Assembly (NCBI RefSeq): GCF_000316605.1
Contig: NC_019683.1
Coordinates: 604,036-668,035 of the forward strand
DNA from: [Leptolyngbya] sp. PCC 7376
GTDB taxonomy: Bacteria; Cyanobacteriota; Cyanobacteriia; Cyanobacteriales; MRBY01
DNA: 64,000 nt
Reading direction: 5' to 3'
This document shows, piece after piece, positions 47,081 to 56,863 of the stretch. Below the pieces are notes generated by a model. It made no database searches. It worked only from the letters and a program-made list of their open reading frames with translations, and was not told the DNA's origin. Each line of letters opens with the position of its first letter. Positions within the stretch are counted from its first letter, which is position 1. The translations under genes were made by a program, and so were the position numbers.

Positions 47081-47114
47081 TAAGAAGGGAAGTTAAGTCA
47101 CCAGTCTCCCTCAA

Positions 47115-47823
47115 ATGCTTCGTTGTCCCAACTGTCAATCCACAAAAGTTGTAAAAAATGCTCGTATCCATAACGGCAAACAAAACCATAGATTTCGAGA
47201 CTGCGGTAGACAATTTGTAGAAAATTCTCAACAGAAAATCATCTCTTCTGACACCACGGAGTTAATTGATAAGTACTCCTCGAAAAGATTCCTCTGGCTG
47301 GAATTGCTCGAGTTTGTGATGTCTCAGAACCCTGGTTACAAAGTTATGTCAACCAGAAATACGAAGCCATACCGCAGCAAGTGCACATATGCTCGAAACA
47401 AAAGGACAATTGACGATTCAATGCGATGAGATGTGGTCTTTTGTCGGCAATAAACATCAGAAATATTGGATTTGGCTGGCCTTAGATGTCGATAGTCGCG
47501 AGATTGTGGGAGTCTACGTGGGAGACCGTTCTGAGGCAGGAGCATTAGGGCTATGGCAATCTTTACCCGGAGTTTATCGCCAATGCGCAGTAGCTTACAG
47601 TAATTTTTGGTCTGCTTATGGCCTCATCTTCCCTAGCAAACTTCATCAATTCGTAAGCAAAGAGACAGGAAAGACAAGTTATATTGAGCGATTCAACTGT
47701 ACTTTGAGGCAAAGAGTTTCGCGCTTGGTGAGAAAGACTTTATCCTTTTCTAAGAAAGTCGCAAACCACATTGGAGCTATTTGGCTTTTTGTTCATCACT
47801 ACAAATCATCCTTACCTCTTTAG
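47115..47823 (+). pseudogene. IS1-type transposase relic
   Basis: The N-terminal zinc-finger/HTH part (MLRCPNCQSTKVVKNAR, NHRFRDCGRQF) reads in one frame to about 47280. KIPLAGIARVCDVSEPWLQ follows in a second frame and GQLTIQCDEMWSFVGNKHQKYWIW with WSAYGL and IERFNCTLRQRVSRLVRKTLSFSK in a third, so at least two frame changes exist. IS1 elements use one programmed shift; the second indicates decay. Terminal repeats could not be placed with confidence. Confidence 0.82.
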
Positions 47824-47895
47824 GACTACCAAATTTGGCAACAGAATATCAAGTACAACAAACTGAGATTGACCCACGTAGAGAATTGATCCTGC

Positions 47896-48984
47896 ATGAT
47901 GCTAGTTAATCTCTCTGTCCTATCTGCAAAACCAACGGGCATTAGTATCTACGCCAAAAATGTAGTGCCCCATCTGGTTGAACTTGATTCTTTCACATTA
48001 CTGAGCGAATCCTCCCTAATCCCTCTTGTCAAAGAGGATGTCAGACAGAAGATTCCAGCAGGGATGAGTCCAGATTTTGGGATGCAAGGCCATGCAAAAC
48101 GTTTACTGTGGACACAGTTTGGACTCCCAAAACTTTATAAAAAACTAAAAGCAAATCTGATTTTTTCACCGTTACCCGAAACGCCTCTATATACATCCTG
48201 TTGCAATGTGGCGATGGTGCATGATTTGATTCCGCTACGTTATCCAGATCGGCGATCACCCCTCCAGTATTACCAAAAATTTGTTTTACCCAAGGTTTTG
48301 TATCAGGCGGAGCATCTAGTCTGTAATTCTCAGGCGACAGCGGATGATGTGATTAATTATTTTGGGATTCCTGCGAGGAAAATCACACCAATTCCTCTTG
48401 CCTACGACGCGAAACATTTTCGGGCAATCGACAATTTACCCCAACCGACAAAACCCTATTTTCTGTATCTTGGTCGCCACAATCCTCACAAAAATGTATT
48501 GCGAATGATCAAGGCTTTTGCGCAACTGCCCAACTATCAAGATTATGAATTTTTGCTCGTTGGTTCGCAAGATAAACGCTATACCCCAACCGTGAAGGCA
48601 CTGATTACCGAGCTTGGTTTAGAGCAAAATGTTTTGATCAAAGATTATGTTGCCCAGCAAGATTTGCCGATGATCATTAATCAGGCGATCGCCCTTGTTT
48701 TCACAACATTGTGGGAGGGATTTGGGTTACCCGTGCTTGAAGCAATGGCCTGTGGAACTCCGGTGGTCACATCAAACCAATCGGCTTTACCAGAAGCAGC
48801 AGGAGATGCAGCCCTACTCGTCAATCCAGAAAATGTTGGGGCGATCACCAATGCAATGCAACAAATCACCCAAGACGAAACCCTGCGACAAGATTTACGA
48901 ATGAGAGGTTTAGCCCAAGCACAAAAATTCTCTTGGCAACACACAGGCAATCAAACCGCTGCAATTCTAAAGAGATTTCTCTGA
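47896..48984 (+). CDS. GT4-family glycosyltransferase
   Basis: A 362-residue GT-B enzyme. The N-terminal domain includes AMVHDLIPLRYPDRRS and VCNSQATADDVINYF. The C-terminal nucleotide-sugar domain includes FLYLGRHNPHKNVLRMIKAF, LIKDYVAQQDLPMIINQAIALVFTTLWEGFGLPVLEAMACGTPVVTSNQ (EX7E motif with both Glu). It resembles mannosyltransferases acting on exopolysaccharides; donor and acceptor are unknown. Its gene lies between an IS1 relic and a convergent ABC ATPase gene, separated by IS elements from the other polysaccharide genes. Confidence 0.9.
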   Translation: MMLVNLSVLSAKPTGISIYAKNVVPHLVELDSFTLLSESSLIPLVKEDVRQKIPAGMSPDFGMQGHAKRLLWTQFGLPKLYKKLKANLIFSPLPETPLYTSCCNVAMVHDLIPLRYPDRRSPLQYYQKFVLPKVLYQAEHLVCNSQATADDVINYFGIPARKITPIPLAYDAKHFRAIDNLPQPTKPYFLYLGRHNPHKNVLRMIKAFAQLPNYQDYEFLLVGSQDKRYTPTVKALITELGLEQNVLIKDYVAQQDLPMIINQAIALVFTTLWEGFGLPVLEAMACGTPVVTSNQSALPEAAGDAALLVNPENVGAITNAMQQITQDETLRQDLRMRGLAQAQKFSWQHTGNQTAAILKRFL

Positions 48985-49001
48985 AAAATTTCCGACAAAT
49001 C

Positions 49002-49856
49002 TTAATCGAGTTGCCGACCTGTCAACTCCACAAAAATATCTTCGAGATTGGATTCGCGCACCATCACACCTTTTTTGTCTTCGAGATTGGCGAGATGATG
49101 TTCTGCCTCTTGCACAGTCGGGAAAAAATTATAATCCCAGCGATCACTCTGCTGTTTCACCATGAGACCGCGACCATATTTTTCCTGCAACTCTGATACA
49201 GTTCCTTCCTCAATTAGCTGACCCGCTTCCATAATGCCGATGCGATTACAGAGTGTTGCGGCCTCTTCCATATAGTGAGTGGTGAGCAAAATGGTCATGC
49301 CATTGTTATTCAGCTCGCGGATAATTTCCCAGAGACGACGACGCGTTTGAGGATCGAGACCGACAGTTGGTTCATCTAAAAACAAGATTTTGGGTTCATG
49401 CAGTAACGCCCGAGCAATCTGCACCCGACGTTTCATTCCACCCGATAATGTTTTTACTAAATCATCGCGGCGATCACCCAACCCCACATATTCAAGAGAT
49501 TGCCGAATTAATCTTTGGCGTTTTGATTTCGGGATATGGTGCAACCGACCATGAAATTCCAGATTTTCCCAAACCGTGAGATCCACATCCACACTCATCT
49601 GCTGGAGCACCACCCCAATAGTGCGTTTCGCGTGGGCGGGATTACGCTGCACATCTTCCCCGGCCACACAAATTACTCCACCACTCGGCTCCGTTAACGT
49701 AATCACCATCCGAATTGTCGTTGATTTCCCCGCGCCGTTTGGCCCCAAAAGACCATACATTTCGCCATCTTTAATCTCAAACGAAAGCTCATTAACCACA
49801 GGCACTTTGCCAAAAACTTTCGTGACTTTATCAAGGGAAACCGCAGCGGATGTCAT
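49002..49856 (-). CDS. ABC-2 type exporter ATPase (DrrA/CcmA-like), no permease adjacent
   Basis: A 284-residue ATPase: Walker A GPNGAGKST, Q loop VVLQQMSVD, signature LSGGMKRRVQ, Walker B ILFLDEPTVGLD, H loop LLTTHYMEE, and a C-terminal domain typical of drug- or lipid-export ATPases. The partner membrane protein normally lies next to it, but here the downstream neighbour is a convergent glycosyltransferase and the upstream side is an IS mosaic beginning at 49948. The permease may lie elsewhere or have been separated by rearrangement. Confidence 0.9.
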   Translation of the reverse strand: MTSAAVSLDKVTKVFGKVPVVNELSFEIKDGEMYGLLGPNGAGKSTTIRMVITLTEPSGGVICVAGEDVQRNPAHAKRTIGVVLQQMSVDVDLTVWENLEFHGRLHHIPKSKRQRLIRQSLEYVGLGDRRDDLVKTLSGGMKRRVQIARALLHEPKILFLDEPTVGLDPQTRRRLWEIIRELNNNGMTILLTTHYMEEAATLCNRIGIMEAGQLIEEGTVSELQEKYGRGLMVKQQSDRWDYNFFPTVQEAEHHLANLEDKKGVMVRESNLEDIFVELTGRQLD

Positions 49857-49947
49857 GGAGAATGTAACTGATTGTAAAGTTTACTGCGTATATTATAGCA
49901 GTGGCCGGATAGCTTTAGAATGAGGAGAGAAGTTTGTATCTAGATTA

Positions 49948-50097
49948 ACGTGAGTTCGGGATAAGGAATAAAGGTTCTAATCAAGCTGAAGAGAAGGTTT
50001 CTTGGGCTGATGACAATAGGCAATGAGACCACACAGCAAGTTGACACAAAAATTGGCAGGACTGCGGTGGCGGGAATGCTCACTCTGAGAAATATTC
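49948..50097 (-). mobile_element. IS982 3'-end remnant, left edge of IS mosaic
   Basis: Starts with the terminal repeat ACGTGAGTTCGGGATAAGG and encodes, on the minus strand, the C-terminal part of the IS982 transposase ([25 protein letters not shown]-type). Homology stops at 50097 where the IS256-type end begins. Closest in bases to copy A. Confidence 0.85.
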
Positions 50098-51086
50098 GGA
50101 TATGTAAATTAATTTGTGTAAGCGGTCAAAATCCAGAAAAAAGCAAGGAGACCATGACCCATGAAAAAACAGAATCAAACCAGTAGAGCCGATGAACTGA
50201 TTGATGAATTACTGCAAGATTGTCCAGACTCGGAATCAATTCTGGGAGAATCAGGCTTGCTACAGCAGTTGAGTAAGAGAGTTAATTGAAAGAGCCTTGC
50301 AAGGGGAATTGAGTCATCATCTGAATCAAGTCAAAGAAGCAGGAAAGCAGAATAGTAGAAACGGCTATTCCAAGAAAACAATCAAATCAACCCAAGGGGA
50401 AATGGATATCAGCATCCCAAGGGATAGGAAAAGTGAATTTGAGCCGCTGTTAGTGCCCAAAGGTCAAAGGCGTATTCAAGGGCTAGAAGAGAAGATACTG
50501 GCTTTGTACAGTCGAGGTATGAGTACCAGAGATATTCAGGCACAAATGCAAGAACTGTATGGGGTGGAGATTTCAGCTGGGCTAGTGAGTGAAGTGACCT
50601 CGGCAGTGATGGAGGAAATCAAAGCATGGCAGCATCGTCCTCTGGAGGAGATATATCCGATATTGTGGCTGGATGGCATGAGAATAAAAATCAGAGAGGA
50701 AGGACGGGATACGAATCAGACTCTCTATCTAGCACTGGGAGTGAAGCAGTCCGGTCACAAGGAGGTCTTAGGAATGTGGCTATCCTCGGGAGGAGAGGGG
50801 GCAAAATTTTGGTTGTCAGTGCTGAATGAAATCCACCATCGGGGGGTCGAACATATCTGCATAGCTTGTGTGGATGGGTTGAAGGGATTTCCCGCTGCCA
50901 TTGAAGCGGTGTTCCCAAAAACGAGAGTGCAATTATGTATCGTTCATCTGATACGAAATAGCCTGAAATTCGTTTCTTGGAAAGACCGTAAGTCCGTGGT
51001 GTCAGACCTCAAGCCTATTTACCAGGCCGCCACAGTTTCCGAGGCAGAATCCGCCTTAACTGCTTTTGCGGAGCGTTGGGACGGTA

Positions 51087-52125
51087 TAGCAATTTCTAGT
51101 CGAGTGAGGTGCAATAGCAGCAATGTGTAAACCAGCATCGAATATCATCAAGGGTAATCTTGGAAAAAGCTACCTCAATTGCCTTGTCTAGAGCTAGATA
51201 AGTTCTTGCCCCGATACTTTTCAAGGTACTTTTCAACTTTGACCAGCAATTTTCAATGGGTGAAAAATCTGGAGAATAGGGAGGAAGGTAAATCAACTTA
51301 GCTCCCACGGCCTCAATCATTGTGCGTACTGACTCTCCTAAATGAATCGAACAGTTATCCATCACCACACATGCTCCCGCCCATAAGTTTGGTATTAACT
51401 TCTGGCTGATGAATGCTTCAAAGGTTAATCCATCCGTACTCCCCAGCAGATGATAATTAGCGACCATTCCCTTGAAGCCTAATGCTCCAATCAAAGAAAC
51501 ATTCTTGCCTCGTTTACTGGATTTCGGACTATAAGCTCGTTTCCCTTTCTCAGAACGTGCCCTCAGTCTTGTCATGGCTAAGTTCACGCCCGATTCATCG
51601 ATAAAAATCAAGTTTTTCGCTAGAGTCGCTTGCATTTTCTGCCAAAAATCATATCTGGCTTGTTGCACTCGTTTTGTCGCCTTAAGGTCTGGATAGAATG
51701 TTTTTTTTGAGGCTATATCCCATTCTTCTTAAGGTGCGATGCATTGTGCTATTGGCCACACGGAGACCAGTGCGTTTCTCCATCTCATCACATAGTTCCG
51801 CTAGCGTCGCATCGTTTTTCTTGGTGAGCAACTGGCGCAATATTGTTTGATGCTCTTCGTTTAATTTGGGAGGTGTTTGTTGGCTTCGTTTTTTCGGAGC
51901 AATCGACCCTGTCAGTCGTTTTTGGTCGAGGAGCTTTTGTACAAAACTTTTCGCCACTCCAAATTGTCGGGCAAGACTACTTTGACTCACACCACCCCTT
52001 TCGTAGGCATCCACTATTTTCTGTCTTAAGTCTAATGAGTAGGCTTTCGGCAAGATGCTACTTTCTTCCTCACCAGTCAACTCACCTATACTACTTCATA
52101 CACCTTGCTAGGCTGAAATTTGCTG
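51087..52125 (-). mobile_element. IS630-type element 2, inside the IS256-type transposase
   Basis: A 1039-bp element with ends TAGCAATTTC and, inverted from the right, CAGCAAATTTC. The TA target is duplicated at 51085-51086 and 52126-52127. Its removal restores the IS256 reading AERWDGIYPTISQ. Different subfamily from element 1. Confidence 0.9.
51096..52080 (-). CDS. IS630-family transposase in two frames with an A8 run
   Basis: The first frame (52080-51682) has an HTH start (YSLDLRQKIVDAYERGGVSQSSLARQFGVAKSFVQKLL) and ends MGYSLKKNILSRP. The second (to 51096) has the DDE core LIFIDESGVN, VVMDNCSIH, PPYSPDFSPIENCWSKLK. At 51701-51708 there are eight A on the coding strand. Losing one gives SLKKTFYPDLKATKRVQQARYDFW, which runs directly into the second frame, so a +1 shift or a one-base slippage deletion is needed. 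Otherwise intact. Confidence 0.85.
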
Positions 52126-52266
52126 TATCTACCCCACTATTTCCCAAATATGGCTGAATCATTGGGAAAACATCATTCCATTATTTGATTATCCAGCTCC
52201 CATCCGTCGCATCATTTACACCACCAATGCCATTGAGGCGGTCAATCGCTCTTTGGGCAGAGTTGT

Positions 52267-52885
52267 CCCTGCTGAAAATGCACTCTACTCTTTTTGAGTA
52301 GTTTGAAGTCATGGGTGCTACCTTTCTCACAGTCACAACAGATAATCTGTGCCCACTGCCAAGCAATAACTATTTGAGCTTTAAGGGAATGATGCTTCTT
52401 TTTCCCTGAGTAGTAAAGACGTTGTTTTTTTGGGCTTTTCAATCGCCTGTTCTGTGGCATCCATCAACCACTACTGTTAGAGATAACTCTTCTGAACCAT
52501 GGAGCTGTTTCATGCCGGGTAAGTGGAAATCGGTTTCTTTGATGAGTTTATTCTCTGTTTTTTGCACCATGCGACAAACTGTTGATTCATGAATGCCCCA
52601 TGATTGAGCGATATGAAAATAAGTGCGATATTCCCTCAGATATTCCAAGGTGAGGAGTAACTGATTTTCCAGGGATACAATACTGGGACGACCGGGTTTT
52701 TGCTTTGCTTTAGCTTCTGCGAGGACCTCTACCAGACGATTGAAAGTCTGAAGTTTAACTCCACAGGCTCTCCTGAATTGTTCTGGAGATAAATGTTGGA
52801 GCTGTTCGTAAGTTGGCATTTTTATCGCTATGGCTCTGTTACTTTCCTCTTTTTTCCCTACTCTCACCCCTTTTGCAAGAGGTCA
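52267..52885 (-). mobile_element. IS5-type element, copy 2, 3' part missing
   Basis: The minus strand carries the IS5-type transposase from its start ([16 protein letters not shown], position about 52820) through FHIAQSWGIHESTVCRMVQKTENKLIKE, then a frame change near 52440, to HFQQGQLC, where it is joined to IS256-type DNA. The left terminal repeat GACCTCTTGCAAAAGG ends at 52885. In this copy the Gln codon that is a stop in copy 1 is intact, so the two copies decayed separately. Confidence 0.85.
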
Positions 52886-52894
52886 AATATCCAA

Positions 52895-53053
52895 CCAACT
52901 GAAGAACATTTCTCAGATTGAGCACTCTAGACATCGTAGTCCAGCGAACTTCTGCGTCTATTTGCTCTGTGGCTTGATTGCCTCTTGTCATCAGCCTAAG
53001 ACACCTTCTCTCCAACTCAATTAGAGTCTCTTTTCCTTATCCAGAACTCACGT
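52895..53053 (+). mobile_element. IS982 3'-end remnant, right edge of IS mosaic
   Basis: Encodes [21 protein letters not shown] and the transposase C-terminus, ending with the terminal repeat CCTTATCCAGAACTCACGT. It is in the opposite orientation to the remnant at 49948, so the mosaic is flanked by two inverted 3' ends. Confidence 0.85.
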
Positions 53054-53209
53054 TAATATTAGTAAAAAAAAGGTTAAAAATTCGTTATTCTACTGAATCT
53101 CGGAGCATATTTTGAATGATCTGGCCAATAGATTTTGGTGATGAAGCTTATGCAATATTACGGAAACGATAGTGCTGGATACGAATGAATACTGTCTACA
53201 ATGAGGAGA

Positions 53210-54871
53210 TTATTTGCGGACTAAGCGGTCAATGCGTTCTTGGAGTAGGAGTTTGAGGAGCGATCGCCCAGTCAAGAATCCTAGGAAAAGGGCAATGCAA
53301 AAAACGGCGATCGCATAGTTGGGATAGCTGAGGAGTAACACGCCGACAATGGTTGCAAAGCCACTGAGAGTGCCGTACATAATGGTTTTGACGGCGAGAT
53401 AAATGCGACGGAGTTGGCGATCGCTCTCCAGAGATTTAACGCGGAACTGAATTTCACCGAGCTCGATGCGGGATTCGAGGCGTTTAATCGCCATCTCGGT
53501 GCGGGTCGGTTTTTTGATTTGGTAGAGAACGAATTCTTTTGCTTGTTTCGCTAGGGAGGTAATACGGCTTTCGTTTTCTTCTTTGCTAATGGCAATGCTT
53601 CGGACAAAGGGTTGGGCTGCGGCGAGCAGGTTGTACTGGGGATCAAGGGCGCGGGCAATGCCATCAAGGGTTGTAATTGCTTTGATGATGAACGTCATTT
53701 GAGGAGGCAACCGGAATGGCTGCTGTTCAAACATCAAATAGATTTCGCCGCTAATCTGCTCAAATTCTTTTAAATCAACGGGGCGATCGCGGAATTTATC
53801 GAGTAGAAATGCAATCATCCGTTTAATGGGAGTCATGTCGGCCATCGGTTCGACTAAACCCATATAGACTAAGGTGTCTACCACTTCATCAGTATCTTTG
53901 CGGAGGATGGCGAAAAAAGTACGCATCATCTGCGTCTTTTCCATCGATTTGACTTCGGTCATGGTGCCAAAGTCGTAGAAAATTAGTTTGCCATCTTCAT
54001 CAACCGCCATATTGCCCGGATGGGGATCAGATTGGAAAAATCCGTCTTGCAGTAATTGCTTGAGGTATGCGGAAATGCCAAGGCTAATGACGTTATCGGG
54101 ATTGATATTGACTGCTTCGAGAGCAGCACGGTCATCGATTTTTATGCCGGGGAGATATTCGAGGGTAAGGACACGCTCAGTGGTGTATTGCCAATAGACT
54201 TTTGGGACAAGGATATGGTTTTGGCCAGCGAAGTTACTGCGGAAATGATCGCCATTTTTTCCTTCCTGCACATAGTCAATTTCTTGGTATAGCAGGTCAA
54301 AAAATTCACGGCAGACTTGGGTCAGATTATATTTATGGAGATCTTTTGCAAAGCGTCCGGCGATCGCCATTAATCTTTCAATGACTTGGATATCGACGTG
54401 AAACAGATTTTTAAGGCCGGGGCGCTGCACTTTAACGGCAACTTCTTCGCCAGTATATAGAATTGCTTTATGAACCTGTCCTAAACTTGCTGAGGCAAGG
54501 GGTTCTTGATCAAAGTCTTTAAAAACTGAGTAGAGAGATTTCTCAAATGATTTCTCGATGACGGCGATCGCCTCTGTGCTGTTGAAGGGAGGCACACGAT
54601 CTTGCAGCTGACTCAGTTCTTCGATGTATTCGATCGGAAAAAGGTCGGGACGGGTGGACATCGCCTGACCAATTTTGATAAAAGTTGGCCCGAGATCGAG
54701 GAGATGGTTGACTAGCCAGCGAGCTTGACGACGACGGTTACTGGATTCATTTTTGCCCCCAAAGAATTTATCTTTGCCAAGACGCGCGACAAATTGCGAA
54801 GCGACAGCAAAAATTTCTAGTTGCCGCTGCCATAGATTGATATTCTGTCGTTGCCAACGTGGGGATTTCAA
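53210..54871 (-). CDS. ABC1/UbiB-family atypical kinase
   Basis: A 553-residue protein. KxGQ motif in FIKIGQAMSTRPDLFP, the Ala-rich loop LASASLGQVHKA in place of a glycine loop, VAVKVQRPG with the ATP-binding Lys, QEIDYVQEGKNGD, LEYLPGIK, DPHPGNMAVDEDG and the metal-binding DFG in YDFGTM. Two C-terminal TM helices follow (about 500-545). Family members regulate prenyl-lipid (quinone, tocopherol) metabolism in chloroplasts and cyanobacteria. The specific role of this paralogue is unknown. It follows prepilin peptidase on the same strand with a 52-base gap. Confidence 0.93.
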   Translation of the reverse strand: MKSPRWQRQNINLWQRQLEIFAVASQFVARLGKDKFFGGKNESSNRRRQARWLVNHLLDLGPTFIKIGQAMSTRPDLFPIEYIEELSQLQDRVPPFNSTEAIAVIEKSFEKSLYSVFKDFDQEPLASASLGQVHKAILYTGEEVAVKVQRPGLKNLFHVDIQVIERLMAIAGRFAKDLHKYNLTQVCREFFDLLYQEIDYVQEGKNGDHFRSNFAGQNHILVPKVYWQYTTERVLTLEYLPGIKIDDRAALEAVNINPDNVISLGISAYLKQLLQDGFFQSDPHPGNMAVDEDGKLIFYDFGTMTEVKSMEKTQMMRTFFAILRKDTDEVVDTLVYMGLVEPMADMTPIKRMIAFLLDKFRDRPVDLKEFEQISGEIYLMFEQQPFRLPPQMTFIIKAITTLDGIARALDPQYNLLAAAQPFVRSIAISKEENESRITSLAKQAKEFVLYQIKKPTRTEMAIKRLESRIELGEIQFRVKSLESDRQLRRIYLAVKTIMYGTLSGFATIVGVLLLSYPNYAIAVFCIALFLGFLTGRSLLKLLLQERIDRLVRK

Positions 54872-54923
54872 TACTGAACTAGGCTATCGTTTCGACCACC
54901 CCTCATCATACAGAAAGCTTTCG

Positions 54924-55739
54924 CTAAAAACCTAAAAACGAGTCTAAATATAAGGCAATTAGGCGATCGCCAAAAAATAAACTCCCCATCGCACCCATCG
55001 CTAGAAAAGGGCCAAAGGGTAAATGCTGTTTTTTGCCATGTTTGCCGAGCTTCATTGCTGTACCGATAATCGCGGTGCCAAGGGCGCAGGACAAAAAGAT
55101 TGTGAGGATAACATTTTGCCAACCGAGCCAAACACCAATCATCGCCAATAATTTTGGGTCACCGCCGCCCATCGCTTGTTGTTTGAGGGCAATCGTCCCG
55201 AGAAATCCGACAATATCTAATAACCATATCCCCAAAACCATCGCGCCAATGCCTCCAATAAAATATTGGATTGCGCCAGTCAAGCTATTGGCCTGAAAGC
55301 CGAGCATAATCTGAAAAATGAGGCCGAGTACTAAACCAGACTGGGTTAGGGAGTTCGGCAGAGTAAAGGTATCAAAATCGATGAGGGCAAGGGAAGTCAG
55401 CCAAAAAAGTAAAACGGCGGCGGCGATCGCCTCTAGATGTAACCCAAATCGAAAAAATACTGCGACAAATAATAACCCCACAAATGCTTCAACGAGAGGA
55501 TAGCGTACTGGGATAGGCGTTTTGCACCACCGACATTTTCCGAGCAGCGTGATCCAACCAAAGACTGGAATATTTTCCCGAGCGCTCAAGCCATGACCAC
55601 ATTTTGGGCAGCGGGACGGCGGGTGGATCAAAGACAGTCCTTCTGGCAAACGATACACCACAACATTAAGGAAACTACCGAAGCAAGACCCAATCACAAA
55701 GATAAAACTCGCGGCGATCGCCCAGAAGAAAAAATCCAT
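54924..55739 (-). CDS. pilD: Type IV prepilin peptidase (A24 family)
   Basis: A 271-residue membrane aspartyl protease/methylase that cleaves the leader of prepilins. The N-terminal cytoplasmic loop has two Cys pairs (CPKCGHGLSARENIPVFGW, CRWCKTPIPVRYPLVE). The two catalytic Asp are in LIDFDTFTLPN and MGGGDPKLLAMIG. About seven to eight TM helices follow. Full length. It serves type IV pili and natural competence; no other pil gene is in the window. Confidence 0.95.
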   Translation of the reverse strand: MDFFFWAIAASFIFVIGSCFGSFLNVVVYRLPEGLSLIHPPSRCPKCGHGLSARENIPVFGWITLLGKCRWCKTPIPVRYPLVEAFVGLLFVAVFFRFGLHLEAIAAAVLLFWLTSLALIDFDTFTLPNSLTQSGLVLGLIFQIMLGFQANSLTGAIQYFIGGIGAMVLGIWLLDIVGFLGTIALKQQAMGGGDPKLLAMIGVWLGWQNVILTIFLSCALGTAIIGTAMKLGKHGKKQHLPFGPFLAMGAMGSLFFGDRLIALYLDSFLGF

Positions 55740-55774
55740 AAATCGACTTGCCAGAACACTAAAAAGAAAAAAGT

Positions 55775-55793
55775 CCCCCTTAATTTAAGGGGG
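55775..55793 (-). terminator. Terminator of the prohibitin gene
   Basis: CCCCCTTAA and its inverted copy form a strong hairpin, followed on the minus strand by ACTTTTTTC. It lies 46 bases beyond the prohibitin stop. Confidence 0.75.
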
Positions 55794-55838
55794 AGTTAGG
55801 AGGATTCAAGATCCACCTACTACGAAATTAAACTAACT

Positions 55839-56681
55839 CTATTTAGCAGCATCCCCGAGGTTAAACAGGAATGGTACGCTACCACCTTTCTCACCCATCA
55901 CTAAAACATTGGGCATTTGAGCACCACCTTCGCGCCATGCTTCAATCGCTTCTTTCTCCAGTACGAGTTCACCACCCTGAGCCTTAAGCGTTTCAGCAAG
56001 GAGGCGTTGCGCTTCCGCTTTACCTTTCGCGCGGTTAACATCTGCCTGTGCTTGTTGCTCTGCTTCTTGAGCCACATAAATTGCCCGTTGAGCACGCTGT
56101 TCAGCAATTTGTTTTTCCTCTACTGCCTTCGAGAATTCAGCAGAGAAATTGAGATCGACCACGCTAGTATCCAGCACGATAATGCCATATTTTTTGAGGC
56201 GAGTATCAAGGGCGTCATCAAAGTCACGTTTTAGCTCTGTACGCTTTGTGATTGCTTCCTCAACAGTACGTTTAGCTGCCGCAATCTTGAAAGATTCCTG
56301 GGTTTGGGGTGCAATAATTTTCGCAACAATATTTTGGAGTGTGCCTTGGGTTCGACGGATGGTTACAACTTCAACAGGATCGAGGCGGAAGTTAATCGCA
56401 AACCGTGCCGATAAATCCTGCAAATCTTTTGTCGAACTTTCGGCAGGGACTTCAAATTTTTGGACGGTTACATCATAGACATCGACGTTTGTGATGAAAG
56501 GTGGCTTAATGTGAAAACCTTCTAGTAAAGCGCCGTCTTGGGCCTTACCTAGCACACTTAATACCCCTGCTTGTCCGGGATTGATAATGACAAAGGCATT
56601 TAATACCAGAAATACGGCAAAGGCAACAATAGTGCCAACCAGGGAAAGTGGAAAGTTCCCGTTAGGGGTCACGTTACGCAC
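55839..56681 (-). CDS. phb1: Prohibitin-family (SPFH) membrane protein
   Basis: A 280-residue protein: one N-terminal TM helix (SLVGTIVAFAVFLVLNAFVII), a Band 7/SPFH domain (about 30-200: PGQAGVLSVLGKAQDGALLEGFH, LSARFAINFRLDPVEVVTIRRT), and a coiled-coil region rich in Ala, Glu and Gln (200-250, QIAEQRAQRAIYVAQEAEQQAQ). Cyanobacterial prohibitins form large ring complexes in the membranes and assist protease and photosystem quality control. Normal length. Separate from the LemA gene by 180 bases. Confidence 0.93.
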   Translation of the reverse strand: MRNVTPNGNFPLSLVGTIVAFAVFLVLNAFVIINPGQAGVLSVLGKAQDGALLEGFHIKPPFITNVDVYDVTVQKFEVPAESSTKDLQDLSARFAINFRLDPVEVVTIRRTQGTLQNIVAKIIAPQTQESFKIAAAKRTVEEAITKRTELKRDFDDALDTRLKKYGIIVLDTSVVDLNFSAEFSKAVEEKQIAEQRAQRAIYVAQEAEQQAQADVNRAKGKAEAQRLLAETLKAQGGELVLEKEAIEAWREGGAQMPNVLVMGEKGGSVPFLFNLGDAAK

Positions 56682-56863
56682 GAGTTTGGATCTCCATCAA
56701 TAAAGTAATCACGCATCTCATTGTAGAAAAGTCTTTAGAAGAAGGTGATCCAGTGTCGTAGATCGTAAAGATTTGAGTGGAGGAGGAAATGGGTGGCGAT
56801 CGCCCAACTGATTTTTTCACCTCCAAAGATATCGCGATTATCTAGGGAGTGATGCTCTCTGCA

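Larger units (their letters stand above)
50098..52266 (+). mobile_element. IS256-type element, broken and interrupted
   Basis: Begins at GGATATGTAAATTAATTTGTG. The transposase starts at 50161 (KKQNQTSRADELIDELLQ), has a frameshift near 50275, then reads 50297-51085 (RNGYSKKTIKSTQGEMDISIPRDR-type, GMSTRDIQAQMQELYGVEIS, WLDGMRIKIREEG, CVDGLKGFPAAIEAVFPKT, CIVHLIRNS), and is cut by IS630 at 51086. It resumes at 52126 (YPTISQIWLNHWENIIPLFDYP, YTTNAIEAVNRSL) and ends abruptly at about 52266, where IS5-type DNA is joined. Inactive; right end missing. Confidence 0.85.
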
